Shown: piece after piece, positions 33,903 through 43,339 of the stretch
How positions within the stretch are numbered: the first letter of the stretch is position 1
Layout: every line of letters begins with the position of its first letter
NCBI RefSeq assembly: GCF_000720135.1
Contig: NZ_JOIU01000005.1
Location: 359,819 to 423,818 of the forward strand
Source: Streptomyces sp. NRRL S-1022
GTDB lineage: Bacteria > Actinomycetota > Actinomycetes > Streptomycetales > Streptomycetaceae
Length of the DNA: 64,000 bases
Reading direction: 5' to 3'
Notes under the pieces: generated by a model
Told to the model about the DNA's origin: nothing
Seen by the model: the letters and a program-made list of their open reading frames with translations, nothing else
Databases searched by the model: none
Translations under genes and position numbers: made by a program

Positions 33903-35987
33903 TCACGAGTCGGGCGCGAAGGGTTGCATGCGTGCGATGAGGACGGCGACATCGTCCGGGTCGGCGGGAAGCCGGAGTCTGTGAAGGAGCCGGTCGCAGG
34001 TGTCGTCCAGGGTGGGGTCAGGTGTGTCAAGCAGGCTCAGGAGGGTGTTGAGGCGTTCGTCGATGGGATGATGACGGACCTCGACGAGGCCGTCGGTGTA
34101 CAGGACCAGCCGATCACCAGCGCCGACGGGGATGGTCGTGGTCACGAAGGGCACGCCGCCGACCCCGAGCGGGGTGCCGGTCGGAAGGTCGAGCAGTTCC
34201 GGGGGCTTGCCATTGCGCACCAGGACGGGCGGCAGATGGCCGGCGACGGAGACGTGGCACTCCGCGCGGTGCGGATCGTAGACGGCATAGACGCAGGTGG
34301 CTATGTACTGCTCAAGCCCTGAGGTGATCTTGTCGAGGTGATGGAGGACCTCGGCGGGGTCCAGGTCGAGGTCGGCGAAGTCGCTGGTGCCGGTGCGCAG
34401 GCGGCCCATGGTGACGGCGGCGTCGATACCGCTGCCCATGACGTCCCCCACGACCAGCACGGTCTTGTCGCCGTCGAGCGGGAGGACGTCGTACCAGTCG
34501 CCACCGACCTCGTAAGCCGCCTGTGCAGGCCGGTACCGGGAGGCGACTTCCAGGCCCGGGAGGTGCGCCGGGTGGTCCGGGAGCAGGCTGCGCTGAAGGG
34601 TCTCGGCTGTATTGCGCACCGTCTGGTGGGAGCGGGCGTTGTCGATGCACACCGCGGCGCGGGAGGCCAGCTCACCGGCGAGGGCGAGGTCGTCCTCGTC
34701 GAATGGCTGCGGGTTACGGGCGCGGCTCAGCCCCAGGGAGCCGAGGATCTGGCCGCGGGCGGTGAGCGGGAGCAGCATGTAGGAGTGCACGCCTGCACGG
34801 GCCAGCAGGGTGGCGGCGCGGTCGTCGCGGGCGATGCGGGCCATGGCGGCGTCATCCACGTGGGAGATCAGGATCGGCCGGCCGGTGCGTACGCATTCGG
34901 TGGGCAGGCGGTCGGCGTCGTAAGCAGCGATCTGCCCGGGCGGGTCGGCGGCCTGGACGGCTTCGGTGGCATACGCGGCCTGCACTGCGAGGGCGCGGAA
35001 GAGCGCTGGACCGTCGCCCAAGGGCAGGCGGTGCTCGTTGAGGACGGAGTCGAGGACGTCGACCGTGGCCATGTCGGCGAGCTCGGTGACGGTGACGTCG
35101 GCCAGCTCTCGGGCGGTCTGTTCCACTTCCAGGGTGGTGCCGATGCGGGCAGAGCCGTCGGCGATCAAGGCCAGGCGATGGCGGGCCTTGGCAGCCTCAG
35201 TGGCTGCCTGGTAACGGTCGGTGACGTCCACCACCAGGTCGGCGACCCCGAGGACCCGCCCCTGGGGGTCGTCCAGCCGGTACAGCGAGATCGACCAGGC
35301 GTGCACGTCCGGGTCGGCGGGGGTGTGGCCGACGATGGTGTACTCGTCGACCATGGGGACCCCGGTCTCGAGGACCTGCCGCATCCCGGCCTCCGGCCCC
35401 TCGAACTTCGCCGAGGTCATGATCTCGCGGTAGTGCCGGCCCAGATGGTCTTCCGCGGGAACGCCGTGCATCCGCTCCAGAGCGGGGTTGACGGCGACGT
35501 ACCGCAATTGGGTATCGAGGATCGCCAGCCCGATGGGCGACTGGGAAATCAGCCGGGTGGACAGGGCGACGTCCCTCTCGACCTCCCGAAGCTTTGACCT
35601 GTCGGTGGCCAGACCAAGGGCGTAGAAGTCACCGAGGCTGTCCAGCAGCCGCATGTTGCGGAACTCCACCAAGCGAGTGCTGCCGTCCTTGTGCCGGATG
35701 GGGAAGGCCCCGGCCCACCTCTCCCCGGTGGCCATGACGCCGCCAAACAGCTTGATCATCAGATCCCATTGCTGCTCGTGAACGAGCAGTGGCGCAGCGT
35801 ACTGCCCAAGAGCCTCTTCAGCGGTATAGCCGAACAGGTCCTCGGCCTCCGGGCTCCACAGATCGATCCGCCCATCGGCATCCAACAGCACCGCAGCAAC
35901 GCCGAGAAGATCCATCAGCCCACTCGGCTGCGACGATCGCCCCTCCGGCTGGCCGGGGTCACCCGGACGCCCATCGGCTGCGCTCAC
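33903..35987 (-). CDS. PAS-PAS-GAF-SpoIIE (PP2C) phosphatase
   Basis: 694 residues. The order is PAS 1 (about 25-140, VAAVLLDADGRIDLWSPEAE), PAS 2 (about 145-265, SPIGLAILDTQLRYVAVNPA), GAF (about 275-450, with SYMLLPLTARGQILGSLGLS), and a C-terminal PP2C/SpoIIE domain (about 470-690). The metal-binding acidic residues appear in GGDWYDVLPLDGD, VVGDVMGSGIDAA and LVLYTDGLVE. Such proteins dephosphorylate anti-sigma antagonists after sensing small ligands or redox state. No partner gene is adjacent. The start precedes PAS 1 by about 24 polar residues. Confidence 0.9.
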   Translation of the reverse strand: MSAADGRPGDPGQPEGRSSQPSGLMDLLGVAAVLLDADGRIDLWSPEAEDLFGYTAEEALGQYAAPLLVHEQQWDLMIKLFGGVMATGERWAGAFPIRHKDGSTRLVEFRNMRLLDSLGDFYALGLATDRSKLREVERDVALSTRLISQSPIGLAILDTQLRYVAVNPALERMHGVPAEDHLGRHYREIMTSAKFEGPEAGMRQVLETGVPMVDEYTIVGHTPADPDVHAWSISLYRLDDPQGRVLGVADLVVDVTDRYQAATEAAKARHRLALIADGSARIGTTLEVEQTARELADVTVTELADMATVDVLDSVLNEHRLPLGDGPALFRALAVQAAYATEAVQAADPPGQIAAYDADRLPTECVRTGRPILISHVDDAAMARIARDDRAATLLARAGVHSYMLLPLTARGQILGSLGLSRARNPQPFDEDDLALAGELASRAAVCIDNARSHQTVRNTAETLQRSLLPDHPAHLPGLEVASRYRPAQAAYEVGGDWYDVLPLDGDKTVLVVGDVMGSGIDAAVTMGRLRTGTSDFADLDLDPAEVLHHLDKITSGLEQYIATCVYAVYDPHRAECHVSVAGHLPPVLVRNGKPPELLDLPTGTPLGVGGVPFVTTTIPVGAGDRLVLYTDGLVEVRHHPIDERLNTLLSLLDTPDPTLDDTCDRLLHRLRLPADPDDVAVLIARMQPFAPDS

Positions 35988-36376
35988 ACGGGCACCCCTT
36001 CCATGCGCCGGACCACAAGGGCCTCCACTCGCGCCAGCCCGGGCCCTGTCCCGTACCTACGGAGTGCTTCGGCTTCCATGGTCCCCCTGGAGCGGCCTTC
36101 CGCGCACGCACTGGACCAGGACGGCTCCGCTCCCTTTCCTCCGTCGTGAGCACTGCCTGGAATCAGCGGCGCACCTGGTAGGCAGCGGTCTGGCTTCGGG
36201 AGTGCCAGGTATGCGTGAACGGCGGCCTTGTCCACCGAGCTCCTGACGGGGCCTCCACGCGGAGCAGCCGGGCGTTGTTCCCGGGCGCTCTTCCTGCGGG
36301 CTACCTTGTCGGCGTGACCGCGATAGCGGTGATCATCTGATCGCAGCAGGAGCATGCCCGGCCGGCGGGCGCTGCG
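35988..36376. other. Intergenic region without a recognised gene
   Basis: About 390 bases between the SpoIIE phosphatase gene and the next minus-strand gene. No conserved coding pattern was recognised. Confidence 0.4.
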
Positions 36377-37081
36377 TCAGCGGCTCGTGCCGGCGTCGCC
36401 GTCGTCACTGGAAGAACGCCGTGGTCTCCTGCCGCCTGGAGCGGAGTCGTCTTCCTGCTCTTCCAACAGCTCGAGGAGTGCGGCATCGGCCCTTTTCTGA
36501 TCTTCCTTCGTCAGTTCGACCGGTGCGTTGTCGTAGACGGTGTAGCGGTCCGGATCGATGATGTTGGCGGCTCGCAGGGTGAACGTCAGCAGGTGGCGCC
36601 ACCCCTTGCGGTGGCCGACCCTCGCTTGCAGTTGGACCTGATAGTCACGGGCTTCCGGCAGGAACCCGGAAAACGGTGCCTCGAACTCGATGAAGAGTTG
36701 TTGCGCTTCTCTGCCGGGTACGACGAAGCCGGCCGGTGGCTTGCCGTCCTCGTCCGGCCCCGGCTGGAGGCGGGAGGGGGAGGACACCCACAGCAGCGGC
36801 AGGTGAGAGGCGGGCTCGTCGGGGAAGGTCAGGATGAGGTCCTGTACGACTATCGGCTTGGGGCCGGTGTTGTGAAGGACGAGCGGGAGCCGCAGCCGGG
36901 CCGTGGATGAGTGAATGATCGCCGCGAAGGCGTGCGGCTCCCACGTCTTCAGTCGCCCCTGTCTGGCGTTGAGCCACCAAAATGACGCGACAGTGAAGAG
37001 CAATGCGCAGACCGACACCACACCGGCGCCTGTGAGTGAGGAGGACCCGGCCTGAACGGTCGCGGTCATCGACGGGACCAC
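36377..37081 (-). CDS. Membrane-anchored protein of unknown function
   Basis: 234 residues. One membrane segment near the N-terminus (GAGVVSVCALLFTVASFWWL, about 18-37) is followed by a domain of beta character: SSTARLRLPLVLHNTGPKPI, VVQDLILTFPDEP, and QLFIEFEAPFSGFLPEARDY. This looks like an Ig-like sandwich. The last 40 residues are acidic then Arg/Ser-rich and probably disordered. No family is recognised. An internal ATG at about 37069 is an alternative start. Confidence 0.65.
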   Translation of the reverse strand: MVPSMTATVQAGSSSLTGAGVVSVCALLFTVASFWWLNARQGRLKTWEPHAFAAIIHSSTARLRLPLVLHNTGPKPIVVQDLILTFPDEPASHLPLLWVSSPSRLQPGPDEDGKPPAGFVVPGREAQQLFIEFEAPFSGFLPEARDYQVQLQARVGHRKGWRHLLTFTLRAANIIDPDRYTVYDNAPVELTKEDQKRADAALLELLEEQEDDSAPGGRRPRRSSSDDGDAGTSR

Positions 37082-37113
37082 ACGTCCAGTGTGCCAATCC
37101 CCGAGGGGGCCGG

Positions 37114-37475
37114 CTAACGGGAATCAGCGGTCTCCGTCGGCTGGACCCGGCAGCCGACGAGTGGCACCGGCTTGCGTGTCACAGCGTCTCTCTTCCGCGC
37201 GTGCGTGGTCACGGCACCGGCGAGCAGCGTGAGGAGTCCGACGCCGGCCAGGTCTCCGAGCAGTGGCAGGACCGGGCCGAGGGCCACGCCGATGGCGCCC
37301 GCCGGCTCCAGCGCACCGAATCACCCGGAGGACGCGGTGGTGAAGCCGGCGTGAGCGGCCGGCTCCGGCATCGGACCGAGGGCCAGGATCCTGGCCACGC
37401 CCAGCAGGGCGAAGATCAGCACGGCAGGGCGAAGATCAGCACGATGAGAGAGGTCAGGGCGGTGGAAAGGGTCAT
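37114..37475 (-). pseudogene. DoxX family membrane protein, broken by a tandem duplication and a stop
   Basis: From an ATG at 37475 the frame reads MTLSTALTSLIVLIFALPC and stops. A directly repeated 20-base unit (37404-37423 and 37424-37443) causes the break: removing one copy restores VLIFALLGVARILALGPMPE, followed by AAHAGFTTASSG, a TGA, then FGALEPAGAIGVALGPVLPL and LLTLLAGAVTTHARKRD. This is a DoxX-like small membrane protein. Two separate lesions make reading through unlikely. Confidence 0.78.
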
Positions 37476-39505
37476 GCAGTGTCCTTGACGGTGTGCGGGT
37501 GACGTTGCCGGCGGCGTTCGGCGCCCAGGCCGGCGAAGTAGGCGATGAGGTCCGGGTCGTCGACCGCCGAGGGGCTGAGGACCTGCTCGGGGGGTGCGCC
37601 CTGGAGGAGGCGTTTGACGGGGACTTCTAGTTTCTTGCCGGTTCTGGTGTGCGGGATGGCCGGCACGGCGAGGACCTCGTCGGGGACATGGCGGGGTGAG
37701 GCGCCGGTGCGGATGGCGTCGCGGATCTTCTCGCGCAGGGCGTCGTCCAGCGTGACACCGGGCGCGGGGACGACGAACAGAGGCATCCAGTAGCCGCCGT
37801 CGGATTCCTCCGCGCCGATGACGAGGGCCTCGGTGATCTCGGGGAGGCGTTCGACGATGTCGTGGATGTCGGCGCTGCCCAGGCGTACGCCGTTGCGGTT
37901 GAGGGTGGCGTCGGAGCGGCCGTGGACGATCACCGAGCCGTGGGAGGTGTGGGTCACCCAGTCGCCGTGCCGCCACACCCCCGGGTAGGCGGTGAAGTAG
38001 GCGTCGCGGTAGCGGCTGCCGTCGGGGTCGTTCCAGAAGTGGAGCGGCATGGACGGCATCGGGCGGGTGACGACCAGTTCGCCGACCTGGTCGACGACCG
38101 GCCGTCCCGAGCCGTCGTACGCCGCGAGCGCCACGCCGAGGTTGGGGGCCGACAGCTCACCCGCCCACACCGGGGTGGTGGGGGCGCTGCCGGCGAAGGC
38201 GGAGACGACGTCGGTGCCGCCGCTGGTGGAAGCCAGCTGGATACCGGCGCCCACGTGGTCGCGGACCCAGGGATAGGCGGAGGCGGGCAGGGCGGAGCCG
38301 GTGCAGCCGATGGCCCGGATGGCCGACAGGTCATGGGCGGACGGTTCGATGGCCAGCTTGGCCATGGCCAGCAGGTACTGGGGGCTGGTGCCGAAGACGG
38401 TCACCTCGTGGCGGGCCGCCAGCTCCCACAGGATGTCCGGGCGCGCCACCGGCGCGGGGCTGCCGTCGTAGGTGCAGGTGGTGGCGCCGGTCAGCAGGGT
38501 GGAGACGACCAGGTTCCACATCATCCAGTGCGTGGTGGTGTACCACAGCAGGCGGTCCCCGACACCCAGGTCGGAGTGCAGACCGAGGATCTTGAGGTGC
38601 TCCAGCAGGACGCCGCCGTGCCCGTGGACGATGCCCTTGGGCTGACCGGTGGTGCCGGAGGAGAAGACGATCCACAGGGGGTGGTCGAACGGAACCGGCG
38701 TGCGGCCGAGGTACTCGGTGCGGCCGGCGGCGTCGTCCCAGGAAACGGTGAGGCTGGTGTACGGGGTCTTGGGCCGGGCGAGGCCGAGGTGGTCCACGAG
38801 CACTGTGGCCTTGAGCGTGGGAAGGGCGGCGGCCAGTTCGAGTGAGGCGGCACGGCGGTCGTGCCGGGTGGCGTCGAAGAGGTAGCCGTCCGCGGTGATG
38901 AGCACCGCGGGTTCGAGCTGGGCGAAGCGGTCGGCGGCGGCCTTGGGGGAGTAGTCCTGGCCGCATACCGACCACACCGCGCCGAGGCTGGCGGTGGCGA
39001 GGAAGGCGATGACGGCGTGTGGGGTGTTGGGCAGGTAGCCGACCACCCGGTCGCCCGGGCCCACGCCGAGGTCGCGCAGGGCGGCGGCGACGGAGGCGAC
39101 CCGGGCGCGGAGCTGCCGGCCCGTGATCTCGTAGGCGGCTCCGGTCTCGTCCAGCGCGGTGATCGCGGGTGCGTCCGGGTGCAGGTTGCGCAGGGCGTGG
39201 TGGGCGTAGTTGAGCGTGGCGCCGGGGAACCAGCGGGTGCCCGGCATGGTCTCCCCGGCCAGCACCCGCTCATACGGAGTGGCGGCATCGATGTCGAAGT
39301 ACTCCCACACCGCCGCCCAGAACCCTTCCAGGTCGGTGACGGACCAGTGGTGCAAGGCCTGGTAGTCGGTGGGGTCCTTGATCCCTGCGGCGCCCTGGTG
39401 CCGGGCGGCCCAGCGGGCGAAGTCCGCGATGCGGCTGCCGGCGGCCGTCTTCGGGTCGGGCGGCAGGAACGGTTCCGGATGCGGCGTGGGGTGCGGGGTG
39501 GTCAC
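37472..39505 (-). CDS. Acetoacetate-CoA ligase (acetoacetyl-CoA synthetase)
   Basis: 677 residues from the GTG at 39505, with GAGGAG upstream and a GTGA overlap with the preceding stop. It is an adenylate-forming enzyme: the P-loop-like FSSGTTGQPKGI, STSGGTDVVSAFAG, the hinge motif GRSDATLNRNGVRLGSADIH and the catalytic lysine in TRTGKKLEVPVKRLL. The N-terminal DFARWAARHQGAAG and GETMPGTRWFPGATLNYA segments are typical of AacS rather than of acetyl-CoA synthetase. It would activate acetoacetate or a related beta-keto acid produced by the pathway encoded upstream. It is the last gene of the four-gene operon. Confidence 0.88.
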   Translation of the reverse strand: MTTPHPTPHPEPFLPPDPKTAAGSRIADFARWAARHQGAAGIKDPTDYQALHHWSVTDLEGFWAAVWEYFDIDAATPYERVLAGETMPGTRWFPGATLNYAHHALRNLHPDAPAITALDETGAAYEITGRQLRARVASVAAALRDLGVGPGDRVVGYLPNTPHAVIAFLATASLGAVWSVCGQDYSPKAAADRFAQLEPAVLITADGYLFDATRHDRRAASLELAAALPTLKATVLVDHLGLARPKTPYTSLTVSWDDAAGRTEYLGRTPVPFDHPLWIVFSSGTTGQPKGIVHGHGGVLLEHLKILGLHSDLGVGDRLLWYTTTHWMMWNLVVSTLLTGATTCTYDGSPAPVARPDILWELAARHEVTVFGTSPQYLLAMAKLAIEPSAHDLSAIRAIGCTGSALPASAYPWVRDHVGAGIQLASTSGGTDVVSAFAGSAPTTPVWAGELSAPNLGVALAAYDGSGRPVVDQVGELVVTRPMPSMPLHFWNDPDGSRYRDAYFTAYPGVWRHGDWVTHTSHGSVIVHGRSDATLNRNGVRLGSADIHDIVERLPEITEALVIGAEESDGGYWMPLFVVPAPGVTLDDALREKIRDAIRTGASPRHVPDEVLAVPAIPHTRTGKKLEVPVKRLLQGAPPEQVLSPSAVDDPDLIAYFAGLGAERRRQRHPHTVKDTA

Positions 39506-41124
39506 GGTGCGGTGCTCCTCGGCAGGGGAACGGGCCGGGCATCGGCGGCAGGGCGGGCCGTGTGCAGCAGGGAGGCCCAGACGGCCGGGTCCGGGAAGTG
39601 GCCGCTCCCGGCGGGGACGGTGTCCATCACCACGCGGTCGGGGCGCAGCAGGACGGCGTCGGCCCGGCCGCGAGCCAGCCAGGCGGCCAGCGTGCCGTCG
39701 TCGTGCAGGTCGTCGAGGTGGATCGTGGGCGCGTCGAGTGCCGTGGCCACGGCAGTCATGTGCGGGGTGGGCGGCACAGCGGTCAGGAGGGCGAAGGAGT
39801 CTTCGAGGACGTCGTCCAGGCGTGTCCGCCTGCCGTCGACGGTCACCCAGGGCTGCGGGCAGAAGGTGCCGGTCAGCCCGCGTTTGATGAGCCCGGGGCG
39901 ACGCCGTACCAGGGGGCCGGGAGTCAGCGCGGGGCTGAGGTCGCGGCTCACCGCCGAGGTCACCCCGGGGAGTCGGCATGCCGCGCCGACGACGGCCCGG
40001 CGCAGTGCCGCAGCGCGGTCCTGTCCACCGGTCATGGCCCAGCCGATGGCCACCGCGAGCCGGATCACATAGCGGGCGTGCGGTTTGCGCTCGCGCTCGT
40101 AGGTGTCCAGCAGCCCTTCGTCCGCGCCCTGCCGGAGAACACGGGCGAGCTTCCAGGTGAGGTTGCGGGCGTCACGCAGGCCCGCGCACAGGCCCTGGCC
40201 GATGAAGGGCGGGGTGAGGTGGGCCGCGTCGCCCAGCAGGAAGACGCGGCCCCGGCGCCACCGGTCGGCGAGGCGGGCCCGGAAGGTGTACCGCGTCTGC
40301 CGGATCACCTCGAAGCCGTCGCTCCAGGAGGCGGCGGACGGCAGGTCCACCCAGGGGGCGACCAGCTCGCGCAGCCGTTCCCGGCCGTCCGGTCCGTCCA
40401 GGTCCACGTCGGCGGGCAGTCGGAACTCCCAGCGGTAGCGGTCCTCGCCGAGACGCATGAAGGTGGCGGGCTGTGTGGGGCAGCAGATCTGGTCTACGCC
40501 CTCCCAGGTCCGCACCGGGCGGCTGGTGCGTACGTCGATGACCCGCCAGCTCTCCTCGAAGTGCAGGTCCTCCCACACGGCGCCGATGGCGTCGCGGATG
40601 AGGCTGCCGGCGCCGTCGCAGCCGAGGACGGCATCGGCCCAGACGTGCTCGTCCTCGTCGCTGCCGTCGCGACGGAAGGTGACCCGGACCGGAGCCGTCC
40701 CGTCGGTGTCCTGGCTGACGGACACGACCTCCACTCCGCCCCACAGCTCGCACTCCGGGCGGCGCGCCAGGGCGTCGCGCAGCAGACGCTCCAGGTCCGG
40801 CTGGTCGAACATGCTGGTCTGGGGGAAGCCGTGATGGCCGTGCCTGGATCGCGGAAATTCGGCGATCACGCGGTGCCGGGCGTCCAGCAGCCGCAGCCCG
40901 CGTGCGGGTCGGGCGAGGGCGGCGAACTCCTCGTCGATGCCGACACCCTGGAGGATCCGGCGCGCCTCGTCGTCCACGACGACGGCGCGCGGCAGGGGGT
41001 AGACGTCCCGGTGGCGTTCGAGGAGCAGACTGGGCACGCCGTGCCGGGCGAGGAGGAGCGAGGCCGTGACTCCGACGGGCCCCGCGCCGATGATCACTAC
41101 CGGTCTCCGGGCTGTGGCGCTCAC
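39502..41124 (-). CDS. MhpA-type FAD-dependent aromatic monooxygenase
   Basis: 540 residues from the GTG at 41124, which overlaps the previous stop (GTGA). The dinucleotide-binding motif VVIIGAGPVGVTASLLLARH, the DG motif CDGAGSLIRDAIG, and the ribityl-binding GDAAHLTPPFIGQGLCAGLR define a group A flavin monooxygenase. FDQPDLERLLRDAL and a thioredoxin-like C-terminal region match 3-(3-hydroxyphenyl)propionate hydroxylases. It should ortho-hydroxylate a phenol to a catechol for the extradiol dioxygenase encoded in the same operon. Polyketide-type hydroxylases look similar, but the neighbours favour catabolism. Confidence 0.88.
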   Translation of the reverse strand: MSATARRPVVIIGAGPVGVTASLLLARHGVPSLLLERHRDVYPLPRAVVVDDEARRILQGVGIDEEFAALARPARGLRLLDARHRVIAEFPRSRHGHHGFPQTSMFDQPDLERLLRDALARRPECELWGGVEVVSVSQDTDGTAPVRVTFRRDGSDEDEHVWADAVLGCDGAGSLIRDAIGAVWEDLHFEESWRVIDVRTSRPVRTWEGVDQICCPTQPATFMRLGEDRYRWEFRLPADVDLDGPDGRERLRELVAPWVDLPSAASWSDGFEVIRQTRYTFRARLADRWRRGRVFLLGDAAHLTPPFIGQGLCAGLRDARNLTWKLARVLRQGADEGLLDTYERERKPHARYVIRLAVAIGWAMTGGQDRAAALRRAVVGAACRLPGVTSAVSRDLSPALTPGPLVRRRPGLIKRGLTGTFCPQPWVTVDGRRTRLDDVLEDSFALLTAVPPTPHMTAVATALDAPTIHLDDLHDDGTLAAWLARGRADAVLLRPDRVVMDTVPAGSGHFPDPAVWASLLHTARPAADARPVPLPRSTAP

Positions 41125-42059
41125 GTCGCGTCCACCACGGCGGTCCGCTGCTCGCCCAGGTCGATGTGCCCGTCGGGGGTGGCGATGGTGGCGGTGACGA
41201 GGTCGCCGTCGCGCAGGTACCGGGGATTCTTGGCCTGGCTGTTGAAGAACGCCTTCCACTTCAGTGCGGGCGGCAGCAGGGCGGCGATCTTCTCGACCGG
41301 CTTGGGCGGGGCCTTGAGGGCCGTGCCGCCGGGTGTGCCGGTGAGCAGCAGGTCGCCCGGGTCGAGGGTCTGGAAGCGGGCGAGCAGGGTGAGCGCCTGC
41401 GCGGGCCGGACGATCATGTCGGCAAGGGTGCGGTCCTGGCGCGGTACGCCGTTGACGTTCAGCCGCAGCCGCAGGTCGATCAGACGGGCGAAGTCCTCGG
41501 GCTCCAGCAGGGCCAGGTACGGCCCGGTCGGAGTGAACGTCGGGTAGGACTTGCTCTCGTAGAACTGGGTCTTGGTCAGCTGGACGTCGCGGGCGCTGAC
41601 GTCGTCGGTGAGGACGAGTCCGGCGACATACGAAGGCAGGTCCGCCTCCTGGACAACAGTCCCCACGGGCAGGGGTGCGCCCATGACGAGGCCGAGTTCC
41701 ACCTCGTAGTCGAGGAATTTCACGTGCGCGGGGCGGACGATCGTCTCGTGCGGGCCGCTGACCGAGCCGGACGCCTTGCGGAAGAAGGCGGGCGGGATGT
41801 CGCCGGTGAAGCCGGAGTCCTTGGCGTGACTGCGGTAGTTGACCATTTGGGCCACCACCCGGCAGGGCGTGGTGACCGGGGGCAGCGCCACCAGGTCGGC
41901 GACGGGTGTGCCGCTCCCGCCGGAGGCGGCGGCCTCCCGGACGGCCTCCCGGTCGGCGAGCAGGTCGGCGGTGGTGGCCGCCTTGGTGTCGATGCGGACG
42001 GCGCGCTCGTTCCGGACGGCCCACCAGCCGTCGGGGGTGCGCAGGACGTTGGTGCTCAT
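41121..42059 (-). CDS. Fumarylacetoacetate hydrolase (FAH) family protein
   Basis: 312 residues from the ATG at 42059, overlapping the previous stop by ATGA. The FAH fold motifs are present: QMVNYRSHAKDSGF, the metal-binding LDYEVELGLVMG, LTDDVSARDVQ, and LLTGTPGGTALK. Members cleave C-C bonds of acylpyruvates or act as decarboxylases or hydratases in meta-cleavage routes. It lies between the ring-opening dioxygenase and the monooxygenase, so it probably processes the ring-fission product. Confidence 0.88.
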   Translation of the reverse strand: MSTNVLRTPDGWWAVRNERAVRIDTKAATTADLLADREAVREAAASGGSGTPVADLVALPPVTTPCRVVAQMVNYRSHAKDSGFTGDIPPAFFRKASGSVSGPHETIVRPAHVKFLDYEVELGLVMGAPLPVGTVVQEADLPSYVAGLVLTDDVSARDVQLTKTQFYESKSYPTFTPTGPYLALLEPEDFARLIDLRLRLNVNGVPRQDRTLADMIVRPAQALTLLARFQTLDPGDLLLTGTPGGTALKAPPKPVEKIAALLPPALKWKAFFNSQAKNPRYLRDGDLVTATIATPDGHIDLGEQRTAVVDAT

Positions 42060-43201
42060 GAGCTCATCGCTTTCATCAGGCCCAGCAGGCGTGCGGGGTC
42101 GAGTTCGTTGTCGTCGCGCAGGGCCGTCACGACCTCGCGGAGCTTGGCGGGGGAGGGGTTGGTGCCGAGGAAGTCGCGGGTGACGGGCGGGCCCCACTGG
42201 GCCAGGCCGCTCGCCGACATCGGCGCCCATCCGGGTTCGAGGTCCGAGGAGAAAAGATCGCCGTCGGCGAAGTGCTCCAGCATGAAGCGGTCGGGGTCGC
42301 GCCAGTAGTCGAAGAGCTGGCTGCCCTGGATGTGCCGGCCGATGCCCCAGCTGCGCTGGTAGCCGCGTTCGGCGAGGTACTCCCCGCCGGCGGCGATCGA
42401 GTCGAGGTCGGTGACCTGGTACGCGGAGTGGACGTAACCGGTACCAGGCCCCAGGTGCAGAGCCAGAGTGTGGTGGTCCACGGGCAGGCTGCCCTGGTCG
42501 CAGCGGATGAACGCCATGGTCGGCCCGCGCCCGCGCTGCCCGTCCAGGAACAGGAAGTCGGACACGATCATCCCGAGCGTGTCCAGGTACCAGTCGAGTG
42601 TGCGGGTGAACGTCCGCGTCTCCAGCACCACATGACCCAGGCGCTGGATGCGGGACGGCTCGCGGGGCGGGCGCTGGGCGGCGTTCGTACGACGGGATCC
42701 CGTGCCGGTGTTGAGGGCCAGCGGTGTCTGCTCGGGCAGCGCGGGCAGCGGTTCGGCGCAGTGCACGACCCGGACCGGAAGGCCCGAGGGGTCGAACAGG
42801 GTGACGGACCGGCCACCGCCGGGGACGTCGATGTCCCGGACGGTGTGTCCGACGACGGCGGCCAGCCGGTCCACATCGGCCCTCTCGGCCACGCGGAACG
42901 CCGGCCCGAGGAAGCGGGAGGCGCGCCCGCGCCGGATGACCATGCAGGGGGAGCCTGCGAACGTGCCGCGCAGCCACAACTCGTGATCGGTGCGGGCGGC
43001 GATGGCGAAGCCGAAGTCTCGGGCGAACACTTCGGCCCGGTCCAGGTCGGGCTTCTCGAACTCCAGCCAGGCCAGGTCCATGACCTTGATCACGGGGTTG
43101 CGTGATCGTCCGGGGTGTTCGCCGCGTAGGGCGCCCTGCTCACTGTGGAGGTCTTGGTGGGGCGTCAGAGGACCGCCCTTGTCAACGGGGATGTGGGACA
43201 T
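42056..43201 (-). CDS. VOC-family extradiol dioxygenase
   Basis: 381 residues from the ATG at 43201 with GGAGG 6 bases upstream. Two vicinal-oxygen-chelate halves are present. The N-terminal half (AWLEFEKPDLDRAEVFARDF) is degenerate; the C-terminal half has likely metal ligands His in LGHVVLETRTF, His in HHTLALHLGPG and Glu in DRFMLEHFADGDLF, as in type I extradiol dioxygenases (catechol 2,3-dioxygenase class). It is the first gene of the operon. Palindromes between it and the divergent TetR gene suggest repression until the aromatic inducer is present. Confidence 0.85.
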   Translation of the reverse strand: MSHIPVDKGGPLTPHQDLHSEQGALRGEHPGRSRNPVIKVMDLAWLEFEKPDLDRAEVFARDFGFAIAARTDHELWLRGTFAGSPCMVIRRGRASRFLGPAFRVAERADVDRLAAVVGHTVRDIDVPGGGRSVTLFDPSGLPVRVVHCAEPLPALPEQTPLALNTGTGSRRTNAAQRPPREPSRIQRLGHVVLETRTFTRTLDWYLDTLGMIVSDFLFLDGQRGRGPTMAFIRCDQGSLPVDHHTLALHLGPGTGYVHSAYQVTDLDSIAAGGEYLAERGYQRSWGIGRHIQGSQLFDYWRDPDRFMLEHFADGDLFSSDLEPGWAPMSASGLAQWGPPVTRDFLGTNPSPAKLREVVTALRDDNELDPARLLGLMKAMSS

Positions 43202-43228
43202 GGTGTCCTCCAGGCAACACTGCTGTAA

Positions 43229-43242
43229 TGATGAAATCATCA
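43229..43242. promoter_or_regulatory. Palindromic operator 1 between the VOC and TetR genes
   Basis: TGATGAAATCATCA: 6-bp arms TGATGA and TCATCA around AA, 28 bases upstream of the dioxygenase ATG. Likely TetR binding site. Confidence 0.6.
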
Positions 43243-43284
43243 ACTCTGCTGTTTCCCTCCGTCAATGGGTGCAGCCCAAATAAT

Positions 43285-43298
43285 TGAGGATCTCATCA
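43285..43298. promoter_or_regulatory. Palindromic operator 2 between the VOC and TetR genes
   Basis: TGAGGATCTCATCA, one mismatch from the arms of operator 1 and 56 bases away from it, 42 bases before the TetR ATG. It would serve autoregulation. Confidence 0.5.
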
Positions 43299-43339
43299 GT
43301 AATGGCAGTGTCATCGTGGCGGCGGTTACACTCGTCCGT

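Noticed and set aside
39562..41547. A 661-codon plus-strand frame across the MhpA-type gene
   Set aside because: It has no motifs and runs antisense to a monooxygenase with clear FAD motifs and coupled neighbours.
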